From Pyrrhosoma nymphula (Eukaryota; Arthropoda; Insecta; Odonata; Coenagrionidae), in contig OY754339.1 of NCBI GenBank assembly GCA_963573305.1, forward strand, positions 5,193,941 to 5,257,940: DNA of 64,000 nucleotides, written 5' to 3'. The notes beneath the pieces were generated by a model. It saw nothing but the letters and a program-made list of their open reading frames with translations. It was not told where the DNA came from and did no database searches. A program made the position numbers and the translations under genes. Shown here in pieces: positions 37,001-48,212 of this stretch; within the stretch, counting starts at the first letter, position 1, and every line of letters starts with the position of its first letter.

Positions 37001-37414
37001 GTGTGGGCTTGTACCAAAAAGTCACAAAAGAAACTCATAACGTTTGAAAACAAAGTATTGAGAAGAATATTTGGTCCCATTAAAGAGGGTGAAACGTGGA
37101 GAATAAGAAAAAACAAAGAGTTAAGAGAATTGTATAAAGAACCAAATATTGTGGGAATTATCAGAAGCAGGAGATTAAGGTGGCTGGGACACGTCCATAG
37201 AAGAAGTGAAGAAACAATGATGAAACAAGTGCTAAAAGGAAAACCAGAAGGTACAAGACCGTTAGGAAGACCAAGGATGCGCTGGAATGACGAAGTAGAG
37301 AAGGATATGAGAAGGATGGGAGCACATCTGGAAGTGACAGGCGACCGTAGAGCGTGGAGACGTGTGGTTGGCGAGGCCAAAGACCTCCTAGGTTTTCAAT
37401 GGCCACAGGAGTAA
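37001..37414 (+). mobile_element. 5'-truncated LINE (non-LTR retrotransposon) ORF2 C-terminus
   Basis: An intact 137-codon frame ends at TAA 37412. It encodes the segment that follows the reverse-transcriptase domain in many arthropod LINE ORF2 proteins. The residue order is FENKVLRRIFGP, GETWRIRKNKELRELY, then RRLRWLGHVHRR, GTRPLGRPRMRWNDEVEKDM and a tail with DRRAWRRVV. This part is basic and probably binds nucleic acid; the catalytic palm with its FADD-type motif and the endonuclease are absent, so the copy cannot move itself. It is the youngest-looking LINE in the window, since the frame has no stop or frameshift. No poly(A) tail is evident downstream. Confidence 0.85.
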
Positions 37415-38404
37415 GTAAGTATACGAAAATAATGACAACAAAACCCACTAAATCGGTTCAGCTGTCTTCTCCGTCATTACCATGGCCACCATCCCTCCTT
37501 CACTGTCTTCTATTGGAATAGATGATAAATATAAAATGGACGCAGAGGACCAACAATGTGGAGAGGTTTCCACTCAAGGTGTTGAAGTTAGCGAACATCG
37601 GAACACATCACAAACGACGTTGAATACTACTTTTAACTTGACATCTTTGTTTTTAAGGGTTAAATCTTGTGTTCAATTTTTCACCCACTTCCACCGATTC
37701 GATTTTCTTGAAACTTTTCCCAAATGCGTATTTTGGATGACAATGCAATGTTTTCTCGATGTAAACATGGCTTAGTATGAAAATTCCGCCATAATTAATA
37801 ATTTTAATTTATCCATCTAAATAATAGACGAATATAATAAAAAGAACTAATAGAATAATCAATGACCTTTGACTTGCTGACCCAATGCGGAGACCACCAA
37901 GGCATACTTTTTCTCGGGGTAATACTTTTTTTAACAGACACGGCTGAATACTGCAATAGGATACAATCTTGCAGATTCTGACTTCTTTGAAGTACTATTT
38001 CTCCTTGAGTTTCCATTCTTGATGGACCGCAAGGGGATAACATGAAGTTCCATAGAATCCTCAAACAATACTACGAAAACTAGGGAGCATGGGCATAGTA
38101 CTGGTCTACGCATTGATCCGGCGAGCCAAAGGTCCATGCTTTGATTTCCGGTACAGGCAGATGTTTATCGTGGCAGTTTTTGCGTTCTTCATTGCCATAT
38201 TTTGAGCCAAAAAATCATCGCAACGAGGAATTTCTACTACGAGTTAAGGGAAAGACGTTTAACAATAATTCTTGATAAGAAGGAGAAATAAACATATTGG
38301 ATAAATTTTACGTCACAACAATCTCTCTAACGCAATAATGGAATGGGAAAAGGATGGCGTAAGTCACAAATATTACGAGAGACGTTGAAGTAAAGTCGAA
38401 TTTT
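37415..38404. other. unassigned
   Basis: The first part may be LINE 3' untranslated sequence. The rest is AT-rich with short frames. Nothing else recognised. Confidence 0.4.
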
Positions 38405-38800
38405 TCACAGGAATCCTGGTCATCACAAGAGAGTCTCATATGGAAAGCGTTTCCATTGCCCCAGGGACATTATTCAGGGGCTATTATCAACCGAAACAGA
38501 GAGGATATCGAGAAAAAAGCGGAGATCGACACCTGATTGGTGGGAAAACAGTCCGAACGACTGGACTGTTGTTTTTTTTGTTTGCCAATGCATTGTTTCC
38601 TTCTATGAGCTGACTAGTCGGTTCGCATCCGCAGGGATCTCTTTAGAAACCAATCAGTAGTCTTTGTGTAAGCCCGCAGGCTACCAAGATGGTGAGATCA
38701 AAGCACCAGAGAAATTGTTCCTCCCAACAAGGGGTACGGGCTTAGTAGATCAGGGGTACGAGAAAAAAGCTGAAGGACGGCAGAAGTTTGGTAAGAATAT
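38405..38800 (+). repeat. dispersed repeat family C, copy 3
   Basis: Longest and clearest copy of the family, beginning AATCCTGGTCATCAC. It contains CCTGATTGGTGGGA, TTTGTTTGCCAATG, CATTGTTTCCTTCTATGAGC and GTTCGCATCCGCAGGGATC, and ends with AAAAAAGCTGAAGGA near 38775. Confidence 0.7.
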
Positions 38801-38963
38801 CCCAATCCTATCGAGGGCTCACGTGATAGGGGTTCCATCGAAGGAGATGGGAGGTTATCAAAGGAGTAAGCAATTTTAGAAAAGGTTGGGAACCTCTGAG
38901 CGAGTCGGTACGCAACTGCGAAGACAAATCCTCACAGGGATCAAATAATGTAAACGAAAAGTA

Positions 38964-39008
38964 TAACTTAGTTATTCCACATAGAATCTATGTTGAATAA
39001 CTAAGTTA
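38964..39008. repeat. 45-bp near-perfect palindrome
   Basis: Arms 38964-38985 (begins TAACTTAGTTATTC) and 38987-39008 (ends GAATAACTAAGTTA) are inverted copies matching at 21 of 22 positions around a single central A. Such a short loop suggests cruciform potential or the fused ends of an excised element rather than a normal RNA hairpin. AT-rich surroundings and no neighbouring gene. Confidence 0.85.
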
Positions 39009-40790
39009 CACATTTTATTTACAATGTTAAGCAAATTCCACCAAGTCACGCCTGAGACGACGGAGGGATCAAATATACCTAATCTAGAAAATGATTGTTT
39101 TGAATTATAAAACTATTTAAAGGTTACGAACACATAATAAGACTGGCTGAATTTGTTACGCAAATGAGGTTTTTCTAATCAAGAAAAAGCAAGATGAGGT
39201 GTAGCGAAGTTAATCTTAATTAAGAGATGAAAATTATGACAGTTTATTGCACAGCCGATGAAATCAGGAGCAATGCCGATGGATACATGATTAGATAAGA
39301 GTCCTCATTGAACAGTAGAAGAGGAAAAAAGGGGAATTTTAACGCTATTACATCTGAAAAGGAGAGGAATAAGTGAGAATGATTTTAAAGTGAATTAGAT
39401 AGTAAACAAAAAGCATGGAAATGTTAATTTCTTCTAAGCTTCCCGCTTTTAATAAGATCACGCCTTTAGATACTCCAAAAACCTCCCAAAGCACCTTAGT
39501 GTCACCCGATGAGTCTTATTCCACCGGAATGCAACGTGGATAAGTTAAACAGAACATTCATTCCCAAAGGAGCATCATTCAGCAATCTTGTTCCAACAGG
39601 ATGGCAACAAACTGGGTGGCAAAAGTGATTGACGCGATACAAATAAATTCGTTCTAACTGGACAGATGAGCATGAGTTTCCCTTTGGACTTCGCGACAGC
39701 CCATTTCTCCCTCCTCCAAACGACAATGATGAGAACGGATGAAAGTGACGGCTCATTGAGACCCACTGATATCTGCAAACAAGCAATAAAATTACCAGTC
39801 GCAATTGTGTCCAAAACTGGCCATCACGTGACTCACCCAAGCCTTTCCCTCGAGAGGCTCGGATAAAAAGGAACGCAAAGAGAAGGCCTCGCGGACACAA
39901 CGTCTCCAAACCGGAAGGCGAAAAAATGCAAGCCTCTGAATGTATATGCATGCACCCTCTTCCCCCTCTCCCCCCAAGTTCCGGTCCGGTCCGCCTTAGA
40001 CCTCGCCCTTATCAAAAGACGCGGCAACCGAATTTTTGCACAGCTTGCCAATCCACTGCGGAGGGTTTGGAAAGGGGTGCGCGGGACCCTGAGAACAGAG
40101 CAACCCTGGAGGCGTGCGTTCCCTCGCACGAAACCCTGTCTCCCACCCCTTGCGCACATCCATCCTCACCTGTTCTCCCTCTCCATTGCTCTCTCTCTCT
40201 GCGGACCTCTTCGCACTACTTCCTTCCTGACGGACAGAACAGACATACGGACTTGTCTTCATTGTTTTCCCCGTCCACTTCCTCTATTCACCAAGACACA
40301 ATCCCATGGAACGCCGAGCAACATGTATAAGGCTACTGAGCTAACAATCCCCGGGATATGTTGCGTGAGAAAAGTGCCTTCTGTTTTCGCACGAGACGAT
40401 GAAGTGGATGCTGTAACGCTTCGAGAGCAGTTGGGATTTGTTCAAGCCATCGACGGGTTTAGCTTAATGCAGTGGGTAACTGCTCACTGGACGGCAAGGT
40501 CATCTGTCGACCGGGCGTTGGCAAATTGTAACAATATAACTAGCATAGGTGTAGTGGTAGTAATTATAGCCCTATGCAAGTCTTTTAATACTCTTACTTT
40601 TCCAGCCAATACCTGCCTCCCAGCGGTATTAATGTAAACCGCGTTATACATATATGGTCAGCGGAGTAAATATCTCTTTCGCACATTACCGATAATTTCA
40701 CACTAAATTATATTATGCATTAAGTTAAAATTATTAATCAATTAATATAATAGAAATTAAACCATAACTATCTATATGCAATTTAAAATA
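39009..40790. other. unassigned; GC-rich part 39.5-40.6 kb
   Basis: AT-rich to 39.5 kb. The GC-rich part holds overlapping frames on both strands (149 codons minus at 39502-39951, 186 codons plus at 40077-40637) with no recognisable domain. The 186-codon frame has a hydrophobic C-terminal stretch (GVVVVIIAL) but no sign of conserved coding. Confidence 0.3.
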
Positions 40791-41240
40791 TTATCGGAAT
40801 GGGTACAGTGTCATAAAATCGTCGATCATATCATTAAAGGTTTTAAAGTATTATGAGTCAAATCAATCAATTATAATCGTAATTGTAAACTAATATTTGA
40901 AATCTAATGTTTTTTGTTGATCAAAATCCCCATTTTCAACTATTTCTTGTAATTGATAAAAATCACCATTTTCCACTAGTTCTTGCAACAAAAGTTTGTA
41001 TTTTATCTTAGGGACAATGTCATTTATATATTATAGAAATGAGTACAATGCCATTAAATCGTCGATTACGCATCATTAACGGTTCTGAAGCACTCATAGT
41101 CAAATTAAATAATCGTAATTGTGACTATAAACTAGCATTTGAAAACTATTTCAGTAAATTGATCAAAATCTTCATTTTTTAATATTTCTTACTACGAAGG
41201 TTTGTATTCGATGAAGAAAACGATACAATTTTCATGCCAA
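40791..41240 (+). repeat. 240-bp tandem duplication
   Basis: GGGTACAGTGTCATAAAATC (40801) and GAGTACAATGCCATTAAATC (41041) start aligned units exactly 240 bp apart. Both continue with GTCGAT, CATTAA, GAGTCAAAT or TAGTCAAAT, TAATCGTAATTGT, and a GATCAAAATC..CATTTT block. Unit 1 also holds a smaller internal duplication of about 35 bp near 40919-40990. Confidence 0.8.
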
Positions 41241-41329
41241 GTCACCAGACAGGTTAACATGCGTGTTGCAGTGACTTAAACGCAAGCAAAGACAAGGAAC
41301 TAATCATCATTATTTGGTATTCCGCCAAA

Positions 41330-41815
41330 AGATTGGAGGATTTTCGTGCAGTACCTACTTTGTAACTTCCCAATTTCCGCGTAATCTTCAAACGTTCCTA
41401 CGCAGTACTCACCCGTCATCAAGTATCTCATTTAATTTCCTGAAACCCACAGCATCTCCTTATGTCGTCCAAAATATCCCTATCCTCTTCAGTGCTTGCT
41501 AAGCGTTCTCCCCTCACAATCACCCTCTTCACCCTGACCTCTCGACGCGTCCATCTTTTCTCCCACCACAGAATCTTCGCCACCAACATTATTTCCTCCC
41601 CCACCTCATTGAACACCATCTCGTGTGTCTTCCTCTCCTCTCTGCCAACCCTTTCCATTCTTCTCTACAGCCATATCTCACAACCCTCCAATCTACTCTC
41701 ATCCTCTACCCGCAATGTCAAAGAAAGCGAATCATGCAACGCAACAATCCATGTAAACTTTTTCGAAAATATTTTCTTAATGCCTTTTCTCAGAGTCTCT
41801 TTCATCAAGGGTTAG
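41330..41815 (-). pseudogene. LINE ORF2 C-terminal fragment
   Basis: On the minus strand, from 41815, the frame reads KKIFSKKFTWIVALHDSL and LTLRVEDESRLEG. A stop and frame change follow, then RRMERVGREERKTHEMVF, NEVGEE, KILWWEKRW and DRDILDDIRRCCGFQEIK. This reproduces the order SKK..TWSVALYG.ETWTLR.ED..RLEA.EMW.WRRMEKV...R..NEEV....GE......LDDI found at the end of insect LINE ORF2. Same strand as the related copy 0.8 kb further on, but both cover the same protein region, so they are separate insertions. Confidence 0.75.
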
Positions 41816-42235
41816 GAGGAAGATGGCCCGTGACTCGCTAGTGGCTATGGCCCGTTTTTATAATCTCTAGTTAAATATTTTACCCATGTGAAAATCAACA
41901 TCACTACCTTCTCCCATTGCTTACAATCTCGTTAACTAGCCAACAGATTTAATTCACAAAAGCCAAACTCTCGGTTAACTTCATAGTGACCATAAGGCTA
42001 CGTCACATCGTAGTAAGCCTTAACCACACTTTATGAAACAAGGCATTAGAATATCTATTTCGCCTTGATTAGTGAAGTCATTTACCTATCTTATCTACAG
42101 TACCCTTCTCCTAGCATATACCTACTGGTCCAATACAATTCTTCCCTTATATCTTTGCCAATAAACCCATTTTCTTGCGAAATTAAGGAAAACAAATGAG
42201 CCGAGTAAACAAATGAACGTGAAAATAACTCCTGT
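41816..42235. other. AT-rich spacer
   Basis: Nothing recognised. Confidence 0.4.
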
Positions 42236-42390
42236 TTCCGAAGATTAGAGCGGGTGGCGGGTTCGATTCCCGCCTGGGTGGGTTTTTCTCCACTCAGGGT
42301 ATGAGTGTAAATGTGCGTATTAAACGAGTTAATTGCAAGAGAGGTCTATGAAGACCTAAATTCACTCTGTAATAAAGGCGGCATTATTAT
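42236..42390 (+). mobile_element. tRNA-derived SINE fragment (copy 3)
   Basis: A strong T-arm and B box (GCGGGTTCGATTCCCGC) is followed by GGGTTTTTCTCCACTCAGGG, a variant of the GGGTTTCTCTCCACC block of the other SINE copies. The A-box half of the tRNA head is missing. The 3' end carries AATAAAGGCGGCATTATTAT, a likely SINE tail with an ATT repeat. It appears to be a related but distinct subfamily. Confidence 0.6.
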
Positions 42391-42589
42391 TAATAGGGGT
42401 TACCCCGAAGTGAGCTCGGACAAGTAATGTAGCAACGCAAGTTTTAGCGGCGTGCATTGCAGATTCGTCCACGCAGAGTTTTAGCCGAGTGTGTTGATTT
42501 TTATCATTATTAATGACCTATATCTCCCGAAGAAAAATATATATACATACTGAATTATTAAAATAGATCATGAAGAGGAATCATCTAAG

Positions 42590-43215
42590 TATTATTATTG
42601 AGGAAATATCCCAGGTAAGGTATGCTTAAATGGAAAAGAGTAAAAATCCTAGTAGATTGTTGCATGCGCAGGTCCCGTTTTCCTTGCACGATGTCTTTCT
42701 TCATCTCAGTATGCGTCCTATCTCTCTTCATTCCGTCCATAAGGCATATTCTCTTTCTTCCCCTTCCCTTTTCACCCAACATCCTCTCCTCTATTACGGA
42801 CTACAGCATCCTCTAACCCTTCATTACCTGTTCCAACCACCCACACTGCCTCCTCCCAATCCCTACAGAGGTTCCTTCTTTTCACCAACCATTCCAAGCA
42901 CTTCCTTCTAAGTAAGCACCTCCTTCCCTTCGGTCCATCGCACCTTCTCCATTCCCCTCCACACCCACATCTTAAACATCTGCAGCCTATTCTCATCCTC
43001 TTTTCTCATAGTCCAGATTCCAATTTATAGCGCGAGGTTTAAATATGAAACGCTACTCTCCAAATTACTCTCTTCGCCAGCCTTTTATACGTTCTTACAC
43101 TAGGCCCCCGTTATCAGCTGCCTTCAATTCCTGAACGTTTCTTTCGCTAGCGTGGTTCTCCTTCTAATATCTTCGCTACTATGCCCATTATCCTTCAATT
43201 TATTGCTAGACTTTA
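42590..43215 (-). pseudogene. LINE ORF2 C-terminal fragment, largest decayed copy
   Basis: Read on the minus strand from 43215, three frames give DNGHSSEDIRRRTTLAKETF, then AKRVIWRVAF, then RKEDENRLQMFKMWVWRG, MEKVRWTEGKEVL and GMVGEKRNLCR, and finally GRGRKRICLMDGMKRD and HTEMKKDI. The series spans the thumb region to the extreme C-terminus of insect LINE ORF2, with at least three frameshifts and stops. The final part is shared at DNA level with 24345-24435. Not functional. Confidence 0.8.
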
Positions 43216-43271
43216 GATAAATTAGACCAACAAGTAATTGTAGATTTAAAATAGTCAACGCGGTAGAATAT

Positions 43272-43405
43272 TTCTTCAGGAGAGAAAGAAATGAAGAAAA
43301 ATCATGGGAGAAGAAATCTCTCAGGAGAGAAGGAAATGAAGAAATCTCATGAGAGAAGAAATCTCTCAGGAGAGAAGGAAATGAAGAAATGACCCTTGAA
43401 ATAGC
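43272..43405 (+). repeat. 45-bp minisatellite, about three units
   Basis: CAGGAGAGAAGGAAATGAAG recurs at 43277, 43322 and 43367, a period of exactly 45 bp. Units 2 and 3 are almost identical and unit 1 has small changes. Purine-rich on the plus strand. Confidence 0.85.
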
Positions 43406-44689
43406 GCAGTGAAGAAATACAACGAGAGAAAAACTGCAGTTTTCGAGAATTGGAACTAAAATCCATTAGAATCCGCTTTCATCTTTTACGGAATACCTCA
43501 GCTTCATCCCCCTCATCTTTCCACAACACTTCCCCTAAGCCGTCCAATTCCTCCCTCATCCCCACAGACGGCAGCTCCCTTCCAGTCCTCCAGGATCTGT
43601 TGCCACCCTCACAGCTGCCTCGGGGGAAAGGTTGATTCTTCGACGCAACCGTTGGACTCCATCCCATCCCCTCCGTTCCTGTTCCTCCCGAGTTTCCTCA
43701 CAACTGCGCCACGCTGCCAAAAATCCCTGCCGCCGAAAAAAAACCCTCCCCTCTTTCCACGGCACTTCCCCGCTCCCCATCCCCATACCACCCCTTCGGA
43801 AATTCCTGCGCCCCTCTTTTTATCCCTAAAAACCCCCATCCCTTCCCGGCAAACGCTTCTCCCACTCCTCGACGCCGGCCTCCTCATACCCCCCCGGAGA
43901 CCATACATTTCCCCCGTCCCGTCCTAGCGGTGGAGAGGATGCCGGCTGACCGGTCTATGAATAAACCAGCGCCACCTTTCGATTCAGAATGGGCAACGAT
44001 GAGTGAGAGGGCAGAAAGATTCATGGCCCGTGGAGCTGTCGGAATTCGGATATTTTATGCGCTTGCCTCGCCACGGCGGTGGTGTACCTACCTTCACCGG
44101 GGTTTTCTCCTGCTATGTATCTTCTACCTTCCCCCCACTCCCTAAGGGTCTAGAGTCCATGGGTGTGCTTCGGTGGAACTGGAGCACGTTTGAGAAGATT
44201 TCCGAGGCATTCTCACCCGACTCCTTGTCAGGATTAAGTCGGTTGCGCTTAAAAATCTGAAAGCGGAAGACAAATATTGCTCGCCGATGTCGCTCGTGGA
44301 GGATTTTTGCACACGCCGAGTCGACAAAATACCCGTCGAGGAACAACGGATCGGTGGACAAGGTTGAAAGAGGTATAAGAAGGCGGCGAGATGGAGTAAT
44401 TCTTTCCGAGGAGGAAACGAGACGGAGTCGGGGATGGAAAAACTTTCGACAAATATTTGCAGTTGCGACTCGGAGTTCACGGGATTTGTGGGGTACAGTG
44501 GTTTGGAGAACGTTATGACAGTGGGGGTGAATGCGACCATGAAAAATTTATATAAGCTTCGTGAAATCTGGTACGTGTGCCAGTAAGCCGCACGAGATGG
44601 TTTGATACCTGATATAATCATTGCCACGAGTCACCCGATCAACTTCGTCGGCATTGATATTTTTCCTCGCTGAACGATTTCCTTGAGTA
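43406..44689. other. unassigned; C-rich part 43.48-43.93 kb and a CTCF-like site
   Basis: Strongly pyrimidine-rich on the plus strand from 43480 to 43930, with many shadow frames. AGCGCCACCT (43968-43977) is the complement of AGGTGGCGCT, the insect CTCF core. The 161-codon minus frame (44142-44627) has no recognisable domain. Confidence 0.3.
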
Positions 44690-45250
44690 TCTGCTCGGCG
44701 TGGTGGCAATGGCACTGGCATCTCATTTCGAAGGCCCGGGTTTGAATCCGGGCAATCGAAGATATTTTTCATTCGATTCCCCTATCCCTGTTCTGGTTGT
44801 CTTGTGGAGGGCACTTAAAAAACACTACAAATATGGTATACAAAAAAACCAACTCCAATGTTTAAAAGGAGGATAATAGGATAGTTTCTATCAGCAAAAT
44901 GTTATTGATGCAAAATGACCATGCTAAATTTTATAGCGTAAAATCTGTGAGCACTAAGCGTCACAATGAATATTTGAAAACTGAAGTGTGACAATCAATA
45001 TTTCCTGTTATTGTAACATCTCTTTGTAACTTAGCATAGCAGTTCTTTCCTTTACCAACTTCATAATTTTAATTTTTTTTTCTTTTAAATAGCTTTTAAA
45101 TAGCTAAATAACGATATTATCTTAAAATAAAGTACTCCATCTGTCGGATGAGACGCTAAACTGTGGTCACCTTGGCGCCTTTCGTTGAAAGTAGGCCAAT
45201 GTCGACGCCGGGTTTCTCTCCACCCTTCGTATGATCACTTAATAACCTTC
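44690..45250 (+). mobile_element. tRNA-derived SINE (copy 2), apparently split by an insertion
   Basis: The head at 44690-44816 has an A-box-like TGGTGGCAATGG, a B box in CCCGGGTTTGAATCCGGG (44736-44753) and a body ending GAGGGCACTTAAAA. The tail at 45128-45250 has CATCTGTCGGATGAGACG, CTAAACTGTGGTC, CTTTCGTTGAAAGTAGG and GACGCCGGGTTTCTCTCCACC. In copy 1 (6716-6950) the equivalent of these two parts lies together. The intervening 310 bp are AT-rich and foreign, with CTTAAAA at both junctions (44812-44820 and 45120-45127), consistent with a target-site duplication. Confidence 0.65.
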
Positions 45251-45898
45251 CCAATACCGGTATGTCCACCTATCCCTCATGACGCAAATGAATGAAATCC
45301 TTCCTCAGCTGTTGTTCGCCTCCCCTAATAACCAAACCAAACAATGTCCCTACTCCTTGCAGCAATATATTCACTGGCCACTTCTGATTTTCAGAATGTT
45401 TAATCACTGTGAGACTGAGAGAAGAAGAGATATAGTGCGTTCCACATTACTTTGGCAGTACAGGATTATGGAGAGCGCTGTTACATAACATACGCTCCGT
45501 TTGTTCACCTCCAGGCTAAGGATGTAACCTTTTCCAACACCGTACTATATTTAACGAAGTAACTTTTGGTAATAATGTTTTCACATTGGAACACATCCTA
45601 TAAGTGCACTCAATATACTGTGTAGCACTGCGTTAATTTTCCAGCGGCTATTGGCAACATTGCACCTCCATTGGCCTCATGAAGATTAACACAGGAAACG
45701 AATCGCGATGAGAAAACCCTTACTTTCAACTAATTTTGGATCGAACTATAGAAATTTTTAAATACAAGTGAAATTCATTAGACGATCGAGATAATCGATC
45801 GTCCGCACCAAGAATAAAATCGTTTTTGAGGAGATTTCAACGCTAGGAACATAAGTTCCGTTAGCATGCGCGACAACATCGAAAAACAAGGTCAATGT
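45251..45898. other. unassigned; scrap of the 22.3-kb duplicated sequence
   Basis: Segment 45438-45520 resembles the units near 22.3-22.6 kb (TTCCACATTACTTTGGCAGT and GGATTATGGAGAG). The remainder is unassigned. Confidence 0.45.
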
Positions 45899-45900
45899 TA

Positions 45901-46215
45901 CAGTAGAGTCTCGATTAAATCCGATACCTAAACCTTGGCCGCGCCAATGTCGGATGAGTGAGAAGATCGGATGACACGGAAAATTATAAAAACAATGTAA
46001 TAAAAATATTAAATTTAATTAGCACATTGAAAACTTTTCAAAGACATGTGTCTTACTTAACTTTATATGACGTACAAGTAATAATATGAACGACTGCACT
46101 TACGGCAAAGTAATTAATATGTTGTATAGAAGGTACTTACTGCATAAATTAAGGTAGTTATCGTGCACGGGGACGGTCGAATAACACGGAAGGTCGGATA
46201 ACCGAGACTCTACTG
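45901..46215. mobile_element. 315-bp pogo/Tigger-like MITE
   Basis: The left end is CAGTAGAGTCTCGATTAAAT and the complement of the right end is CAGTAGAGTCTCGGTTATCC; both continue into CCGA. TA flanks both ends (45899-45900 and 46216-46217), matching the TA target duplication of Tc1/mariner-pogo elements. The CAGT start followed by CTCGATTA-type sequence is typical of pogo/Tigger ends. The 270-bp interior is AT-rich and non-coding, so mobilisation would have needed a transposase in trans. Confidence 0.85.
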
Positions 46216-46217
46216 TA

Positions 46218-48124
46218 CCTTGAAAATGACGCAGCAGGCGTTGAAATCTTATGGTGAAATGAAGATCCTAATTGGGATTGAAACAAGTGATTTCATTTCA
46301 TGTGATACAGTAGAGTTGATTTTTGGCACTTAAAGATTATGAAATCCGTAATATGCCCTCACCACAAGACATCAAACAAATAAATATTGGATTCGTGAAA
46401 TGAAAACATTGCAAAGGAAATTTGCGCGTTTTTTTTAACGGAGTGACAAAGAGTGGGACATCAGCATTGGAGCACATGCCACTAAGACTAGGAGGTTTAA
46501 TTCGATAGAAAAATTCAGACCGCACGAGTTTGAAGTTGACACGGAGAATACCTTCTTCGAACCCTGGGCTACACATGCAGCACAGAGGAAACCGAATAAA
46601 ATAAGAGGCATCTACTTTTGGACAAGTTTAAAAATTCCTTCCCACGCACCATTGAGACGTACTCAGCATCAGACGCGAGTCACTAAATTCATCAAAGAAA
46701 TCTCATTCCCCCTACCTTTCTCTCCACTGATTCATTTCCTTATACTCTATTTCATGACTGATGCCCCAACAGCACCTGCCATACGCCCTTGAGGCGGCTC
46801 GCAGGGTGGTCCTTCAATGTAGAATTCCCACTAAGAGGCACTCGAGTTTCTAACTCTCACCGGGAAGAAGAAAAACAGTGCCCCACCCCACCACCACCAC
46901 ATTGTCTCCCACCAAGGTTAGTCGGTTTAACAGGGAAAGAGGGTCCTCATTCCCATTTACTGCAGCATCCTCTCAGTAGGGGGAAGCACTTGAGGTGAGG
47001 CCAGCGAGGGGGGGGGGGAGGAGGAGGAGGGTTGAGATCGGCGCGTGTTACTTGGAGAGCCGTCCGATGGAAATAGGGAGACGAACAAGAAGAATGCTCA
47101 GACGACCAATAAAAACCATTAATCATCACCAGTGCGTGCGTGTGTGTGTGGCTCAATCATCGTTCGAGAGATAGGACGAGATACGGAGGCTGTGAAGAGA
47201 GGAGGATGCACAGGGGCCTCACGAGGCTCGCAGCTCGACATTGGGCGGAGTCGAGGCGTGATGATTGAATGGCCAGGGATGGGCACCGATAATGCAGGGC
47301 GGACTCTCCTTTTAATGTAGGGTCCGTTTTTTGGCAAAGGTCGCTCCACGCAGTCACACGCAGGAATATAGGCATTAAGGCGAAGGACAAAAGAGACAGA
47401 CGGGTCTAGATTTAAAACTCATTTTTCTCACGGACGCTTAGGAAAACCGAACTATGATCGCCGCCGCCAATAATGTTAATGGTAACAATAAGTAGTGTCG
47501 TTTATATGCTCTTTTTTACATTATTTCTATTCAAATTTCAACGTATTCATGGGATACTGATTAATTTTGTTTTACAAGTGTGTAATTTAGTCAAGGAGGT
47601 TAAAATGAAATGGAGTAGGCATGACCGTGAACGCTCATGGGCGAAAGTGAAGCAAGAATAGGGGTGCTTGGGAAGGATTTTGTGCCGAGTAGGTGTACGG
47701 CCAAACCAGTCGCAAAACATCGCCTTGCCTGTTGTTTTAAACTTAGATTCGACGAACATCGAACGCGACCGCCGGACACGTAAGCCAGAGGAAGGTCTAA
47801 ACTGTGCCGACTGCAATGGCGGAATTGGCTTCAAGAATCAAGTGATATGTCGCCTCCATTTCTTTTCTAACCTCCTTGAATTTAGTAATAACTGTTGCAT
47901 GTTAGCATGGCCGTAATTAAAAACATAATTATTAAGTAATTGCTTTGAAAGTTAGTATGATTGACCTCATAACTAATGACTCCGTGGTTTATGAGTACAG
48001 CGTTCATCCAACATGAGTAAAATGATAGTTAGACAACGTAATGCAGGTGAAATCTCCTTACACACGCGTTCCTCAACAGTGTATTTAGTATTATAGATAT
48101 TAACGTAATGATAGTGTATTTAAC
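46218..48124. other. unassigned; GC-rich part 46.8-47.4 kb
   Basis: GC-rich part with a G9 run near 47008 and a (TG)n run near 47137. Frames of up to 95 codons overlap on both strands and resemble nothing known. Confidence 0.35.
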
Positions 48125-48212
48125 AATTAGCGCATGCCCGGTGATGTATCACACCCTGCCACACACACTTAAGGTGGATTTCAGGATATCACGTAAATGT
48201 AGAAGACTCTAA
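48125..48212 (-). repeat. dispersed repeat family E, copy 3
   Basis: Minus strand: CTACATTTACGTGATATCCTG, abbreviated here as CTACAT..GTGATATCC, then AAATCCACC, TTAAGTGTGTGTGGCAGGGT and ACCGGGCATGC. Same order of motifs as copies 1 and 4, more diverged. Confidence 0.6.

Noticed and set aside
40077..40637. 186-codon open frame with a hydrophobic C-terminus
   Set aside because: It starts in a GC-rich island with competing frames on both strands. The hydrophobic part lies in AT-rich sequence, and no signal peptide or domain is evident.
42236..42290. True tRNA gene at the strong B box
   Set aside because: The 5' half of the cloverleaf is missing and the following body matches the SINE family, so it was called a SINE fragment.
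43272..43405. CRISPR-like array
   Set aside because: Three 45-bp direct units without spacers in a eukaryotic repeat-rich context; an ordinary minisatellite.
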